From Microbacterium oxydans (GTDB taxonomy: Bacteria > Actinomycetota > Actinomycetes > Actinomycetales > Microbacteriaceae): a stretch of 64,000 nt of DNA. Position numbers and translations under genes: made by a program. The DNA is taken from assembly GCF_900095745.1 (NCBI RefSeq), contig NZ_FMIR01000010.1:115845-179844 (forward strand), in the 5' to 3' direction. Shown in pieces: positions 60,405 to 64,000 of this stretch; the first letter of the stretch is position 1; each line of letters starts with the position of its first letter. The notes under the pieces were generated by a model. It was not told where the DNA came from. It did no database searches and saw only the letters and a program-made list of their open reading frames with translations.

Positions 60405-61330
60405 CGGTCGCCGGCCCGCTGCAGGTCGCGCAGGTCGCGCCAGCCGATGCGCACGAGCGCCTCGTCTTCGATGGCCTGCAGCACGGCGGGGTCGGTGAGC
60501 AGACGCAGCTCGTAACCGCGCTTCGCCGCGCTGAAGTCGACCGCGGCCCGGAGCTCGTCGTCGTCGATCATCGGATGCAGGTAGATCTCGGTGACGCCGG
60601 CGGGAACGGCGCGCAGCAACGCGATGAAGCCGTCACGCACCTGCTCGTAGGTCTCCTCGTCGGGCTCGCCCTCGCGGAGGAGCTCGAAGGGGTGCGACCA
60701 CAGGCGATCGATGATCACGACGCCCATCGCATCGGCGGCGGCCGCCGCGTCGTCGAGCTTGGCCTGCAGCGCGGCATCCTCCTCCACCCCGTCCATGCGA
60801 CGCGGCAGTCGGAACGGGAGGCCGTTGCGGGCGGCGAGATCGAACACCGGGCGCAGGAAGTCATGGCCGGTGACGAGGCCGTAGACCGAGCCCATGTGGT
60901 TGTCGAGGTGCGTCACATCGACACCGGCGTCGAGCGCGGCCTGCAGCTGGGCGGCGAGCTCGGCGGCGACGTCGTCGTCGGTCGCGGTCCGCTCGACGGA
61001 CGCGACATCGACGGGGAAGAACCCGTCGGCATCGACGAGGCTCGTCCCCGTGCCGGTCAGCGGGCGCCAACGGTAGCGTCGCCATTCGCTGGTGAGCACC
61101 AGGTGCACGCCCACGTCGAGATCGGTGCGGGACGCCGCGAAGGCCAGCGCTTCGGGCGACCACGAGCACGGCACCATCACGGTCGTCGAGTCGATGCGCC
61201 CGGCAGTGAGCAGATCGACGATCGCGGTGTTCGCCGCATGGCACATGCCGAAGTCGTCGGCGTTGAGGATGATCGCCCGCGCGCCGGGAGCGAGGCCGAG
61301 GCGGTCGGCGAGGTCGGAGGGAGCGGTCAT
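60401..61330 (-). CDS. ChbG/YdjC-family carbohydrate deacetylase
   Basis: A 309-residue polysaccharide deacetylase-like enzyme that removes acetyl from N-acetylated sugars such as chitooligosaccharides or related diacetyl sugars. The metal-site motifs are ILNADDFGMCHAANTAI, VGVHLVLTSEW and THLDNHMGSVYG, and the family IYLHPMIDDDEL region follows. AGGATC lies before the ATG. It is coupled to the downstream transporter. Confidence 0.88.
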   Translation of the reverse strand: MTAPSDLADRLGLAPGARAIILNADDFGMCHAANTAIVDLLTAGRIDSTTVMVPCSWSPEALAFAASRTDLDVGVHLVLTSEWRRYRWRPLTGTGTSLVDADGFFPVDVASVERTATDDDVAAELAAQLQAALDAGVDVTHLDNHMGSVYGLVTGHDFLRPVFDLAARNGLPFRLPRRMDGVEEDAALQAKLDDAAAAADAMGVVIIDRLWSHPFELLREGEPDEETYEQVRDGFIALLRAVPAGVTEIYLHPMIDDDELRAAVDFSAAKRGYELRLLTDPAVLQAIEDEALVRIGWRDLRDLQRAGDR

Positions 61331-61384
61331 CGGGGATCCTGTCGGGTAGGGACGGGCGATCGAGGGCGGCGATCGGGGCGGTGC

Positions 61385-62533
61385 TCAGCGGCCGGTCTTC
61401 GCAGCCGGGGTCAGGATGCGGGTGAACAGCATGCTCCGGAGGGCGGATGCCGCTTCGTCGACGGCGCCGACCAGCGGGGCCTCCGGGCCGAATGAAGAGA
61501 CCAGGAACCGCAGCGGGAGCTGGGGCGCGTACTCGTCGGCGACGCGCTGGATCGCCTCGACCAGCACGGGATGGGCGGCTTTGCCGCTGAGGATGAACGC
61601 CTCGGGGTCGAGCACGAGACCGACGCTGCCGGCGACGAGCACGATGCGCTTGCCGATCTCGGCGACGACGCGGCTCGCGGCCTCGTCGCCGCGACCGGCC
61701 GCCTCGAGGTGCTCCTCCAGCCCGGCATCGGCGTCCCGCCCCACCCCGAGCGCGAGGTCTCCGACGACGACGTCACTCACGATGGGTGCCCCGATCGGGA
61801 GCGGCGTCTGCGGCAGATACATGACCTCACCGGCGACTCCGGAGAACCCGCGATGAAGCGCGCCGTCGATCACGATGCCGGCTCCGATCCCGTCGTCGAG
61901 GAGCAGCAGGGCGAAACTGGCGAGGTCGCCGCCCGCGCCCGCCGTGAGCTCGGCGAGGGCGGCGAGGTTGACGTCGTTCTCGATGCGCACGGGGCAACCG
62001 AGCGACGCGGTCAGCGCGGACCGGAAAGCACCGCCGTCCGGACCGAGATCGTCGCGGATGCCGCCGTCGGCGGTGACGATCCCGGGAATGCCGACGACCG
62101 CGAGGTGGATCGCGCCCTTCGCCGCCTTCACCGCGAGACGGCATCGGTCGACGAGGGCGACGATGTGCTCGACGCGATCCTCCTGCAGCGGTAGCACCGC
62201 GTGCTCCTCTGCGTGCACGACTCCGCGGGCGTCGACGAGCACCACGTGCGCGGCATGGTGGTCGATGTGCACGGCGGCGGCGAACCCGAGCCGTGGATGC
62301 AGGGTCACACGACCGGCGGCAGGCCCCCGCGTCTCGCGGTCGACCCCCGCGGCAGCGACGGCTCCCGCCGCTTCCAGCATCCGCAGCACCTGGGTGACGG
62401 CCGTGCGGGAGAGACCCGTCGCCGACATCAGCTCCGTGCGGGTCTGCGGGCCGCTGCGCGCGAGCGCCTCCAGGATCGCGCGACCGTTGAGCGTGCGTAG
62501 CAGGCCCTGCGGTCCCGCGAGTGGTCTGGACAT
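61385..62533 (-). CDS. ROK-family transcriptional regulator
   Basis: A 382-residue NagC/XylR-type regulator: an N-terminal winged helix (LARSGPQTRTELMSATGLSR TAVTQVLRMLE region, residues about 22-58), then a ROK sugar-binding domain with VVGIPGIVTADGGIRDDLG and IENDVNLAALAEL. The zinc-binding H-x-C-x-C-G-x-x-G-C motif of typical ROK proteins is missing (GVAGEVMYLPQTPLPIGA in its place), so ligand binding may differ. It heads the operon with chbG and the transporter. Confidence 0.9.
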   Translation of the reverse strand: MSRPLAGPQGLLRTLNGRAILEALARSGPQTRTELMSATGLSRTAVTQVLRMLEAAGAVAAAGVDRETRGPAAGRVTLHPRLGFAAAVHIDHHAAHVVLVDARGVVHAEEHAVLPLQEDRVEHIVALVDRCRLAVKAAKGAIHLAVVGIPGIVTADGGIRDDLGPDGGAFRSALTASLGCPVRIENDVNLAALAELTAGAGGDLASFALLLLDDGIGAGIVIDGALHRGFSGVAGEVMYLPQTPLPIGAPIVSDVVVGDLALGVGRDADAGLEEHLEAAGRGDEAASRVVAEIGKRIVLVAGSVGLVLDPEAFILSGKAAHPVLVEAIQRVADEYAPQLPLRFLVSSFGPEAPLVGAVDEAASALRSMLFTRILTPAAKTGR

Positions 62534-62656
62534 GTGTTCCGGCGTCTGCCTCTCGATTCACGTACGGCCCCAGAAACGGGGCCCGGCGCAATGCCCGCAA
62601 GCATGCCACATCGTGTCGCACAGGTCGACAGTTCACGCCGAGACGGTCGAGGCCAC
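62534..62656. promoter_or_regulatory. Upstream region of the ROK operon
   Basis: A 123-base gap between the ROK start and the stop of the HNH gene. It should hold the ROK promoter on the minus strand. I see no clear -35/-10 pair or palindrome. Confidence 0.3.
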
Positions 62657-64000
62657 TCATGCTCTGAGCACTGTCGAGCGGCAGGCCGCGGGTGCGGGTC
62701 GCGACGTCGTTGGTCTTGCTGCCGTCGTCCGTGGCGTCGTTGTTCGCGGCGTCGTCGGTCTTGCTGCCGTCGTCCGTGGCGTCGCGGGTCGTGGTGTCGC
62801 GGGTCGTGGTGTCGCGGGTTGTGGTGTGCGCCAGCGTCTGGCGGGGTCCCACCAGGCGGGTCCGCGGACGTGGGGTGTGCCGTGGTGCATCCGGTTCTCC
62901 CATCCGCTGGTGTCGAGGGTGCGGTGGTGGTGCCAGCAGAGGGCGACGCCGTTGTCGGTGTGGGTGGGGCCGCCGTGGGCGTGTTCGGTGACGTGGTGGA
63001 TCTCGCACCAGGTCGCGGGGACATGGCAGCCGGGGATGAGGCATTCGCGGTCGCGGAGGGTGATCGCGCGGCGTTGATGGACGGTGAAGATCCGGTCGGT
63101 GGTGCTGATGCCGATGATCCGCCCGTGCGGGTCGAACAGCACCCGTTGCACCCCGCCCGCGCACGCGGTGTGCGCGGCGACACGGGTGGAGACGGGGGTG
63201 TCGATGCCCTCGACGTGCGCCCAGCCGCGACCGGACGTGTAGTCGTCTGCGGTGATGGACACGATCAGGGTGGGTGCACCGCCGCCCAGGCGTGGGGTGT
63301 CGTCGTGGCGGGCGGCGATGCCGAGGATCGCGGCGAGGGTGTCGTGCTGCTTCTGCGCCCGTGAGCGCGGGTCGACCATCCGTCCCGGGTCGCCGGACGG
63401 GAGGACATCGTCATCTATCCCCGCACCGTCGTCGGCGACCTCCGGTGTCTTGGCTTCCGTCTCCCCCGTCGGCCGGAACGCCACTCCGGGGACGGGTGGT
63501 CCGTCGACTTTGGGATTCAGGTACGCGTCGAACAGGCGCTGCAACTGTCCCGCGACCTCGGGCAGCAGCCTGCCCCGGATCGGGATGACCCCGTCTTTCG
63601 CGCGCCCGAGCGTCAGCCCCCGCACCCGCATCGCGATATCGTCCGCGGGTTCCGCGCCATCGGGGTCGAGATACTGCACGATCATCTGCGCCAACAACCG
63701 CAGATCCTCCGGCGTCGCCGCCGGAGCAACATCCCCGCCCGCATCGGCATCCGGTTCCGCATCCGGGTCCGCGACCGCGAATCCCCGCGCGTACGCGGCC
63801 AACTCCGCATCCGCCCGCAACCGGTCGCCCGTCCCGATCCGGGCCCCGGCCTGCTCGATCGGCCCGATCGCGGCCAGCAGCCCGGCGACCCCGATCGTCC
63901 CGTCCACCAACGCCTCCCGCAGCGCCGGCCACCGTGCCGGCAACCACGCCCCCGACGACAACCCCACCTCCCGCCGCACCGCCTTCGCGGCCTTCACCAC
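62657..64000 (-). CDS. DUF222/13E12-type HNH endonuclease, N-terminus outside window
   Basis: At least 447 residues of a DUF222-HNH protein; the frame is open to the window end, so the start is missing. A helical DUF222 region covers the first 250 or so visible residues, and the HNH nuclease motif is CLIPGCHVPATWCEIHHVTE, HAHGGPTHTDNGVALCWHHH, with zinc cysteines and catalytic histidines intact. The last 60 residues are Pro/Thr/Arg repeats of uneven codon make-up. These proteins are abundant in actinobacteria and their function is not well defined. Confidence 0.88.
   Translation of the reverse strand: MVKAAKAVRREVGLSSGAWLPARWPALREALVDGTIGVAGLLAAIGPIEQAGARIGTGDRLRADAELAAYARGFAVADPDAEPDADAGGDVAPAATPEDLRLLAQMIVQYLDPDGAEPADDIAMRVRGLTLGRAKDGVIPIRGRLLPEVAGQLQRLFDAYLNPKVDGPPVPGVAFRPTGETEAKTPEVADDGAGIDDDVLPSGDPGRMVDPRSRAQKQHDTLAAILGIAARHDDTPRLGGGAPTLIVSITADDYTSGRGWAHVEGIDTPVSTRVAAHTACAGGVQRVLFDPHGRIIGISTTDRIFTVHQRRAITLRDRECLIPGCHVPATWCEIHHVTEHAHGGPTHTDNGVALCWHHHRTLDTSGWENRMHHGTPHVRGPAWWDPARRWRTPQPATPRPATPRPATPRTTAARPTTPRTTTPRTTAARPTTSRPAPAACRSTVLRA
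62712..62825 (-). repeat. Tandem repeats at the 3' end of the HNH gene
   Basis: GGTCTTGCTGCCGTCGTCCG-containing 28-base segments are identical at 62712-62739 and 62757-62784 (period 45). Next follow three 15-base units close to GTCGCGGGTCGTGGT at 62781-62825. They encode the TPRTT/ARPTT and TPRPA tail and are prone to slippage. Confidence 0.8.

Overview
The window is a high-GC chromosomal segment from an actinobacterium, most likely Microbacterium or a close relative in Microbacteriaceae. The reasons are the strongly GC-biased third codon positions, frequent GTG starts, tight ATGA/GTGA gene overlaps, a DUF222-HNH endonuclease, a CydABDC oxidase, a HspR-type regulator beside an Hsp20 gene, and many genes that start about 6 nt after a TAnnnT box (leaderless transcripts). 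I see no rRNA, tRNA, insertion sequence, prophage or CRISPR array.

Bases 1-8.7 kb hold an almost complete molybdenum-cofactor and molybdate set: moaB/mog-like (cut by the window edge), moaE, then on the other strand moeB-rhodanese, moeA, moaC, mobA, a DUF6457 gene and moaD, followed by an HTH-TOBE molybdate-binding protein, modABC, and moaA. Bases 8.7-18.3 kb are the user of that cofactor: a respiratory nitrate reductase operon transcribed leftwards as narK2-narG-narH-narJ-narI-narK-moaA, with a perfect 7-2-7 palindrome in front of narK2. Bases 18.4-25 kb carry cytochrome bd oxidase and its assembly exporter (regulator-cydA-cydB-cydD-cydC, overlapping or nearly so). Together these three blocks form a low-oxygen respiration island.

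Bases 25-42 kb are mostly household genes: radA, an SseB-like protein, a membrane-anchored unknown, an ArgA-type N-acetyltransferase, clpC, a four-gene DUF2975-like/Xre membrane operon with a palindromic promoter, a dicarboxylate/glutamate symporter, a CPA1 Na+/H+ antiporter, HspR-like regulator and Hsp20, a luciferase-like oxidoreductase, a 70-residue unknown, pheA and pgm. Bases 42.1-47.8 kb are one very large secreted surface protein with carboxypeptidase-regulatory-like, Ig-like and fibronectin III repeats and three nearly identical cell-wall-binding (CWB2) repeats.

Bases 48-64 kb are carbohydrate genes: a leftward operon (Gfo/Idh/MocA dehydrogenase, DUF993 aldolase-like protein, two xylose-isomerase-like TIM barrels, LacI regulator, glycerate kinase) with two LacI-type operators, which looks like an uncharacterised sugar or sugar-acid catabolic route; a GalR-like LacI regulator divergent from galT-galK-galE with two matching operators; a ROK repressor-ChbG deacetylase-GPH transporter operon; and a DUF222-HNH protein that runs off the end. 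A cloverleaf-like inverted-repeat element lies between galE and the transporter.
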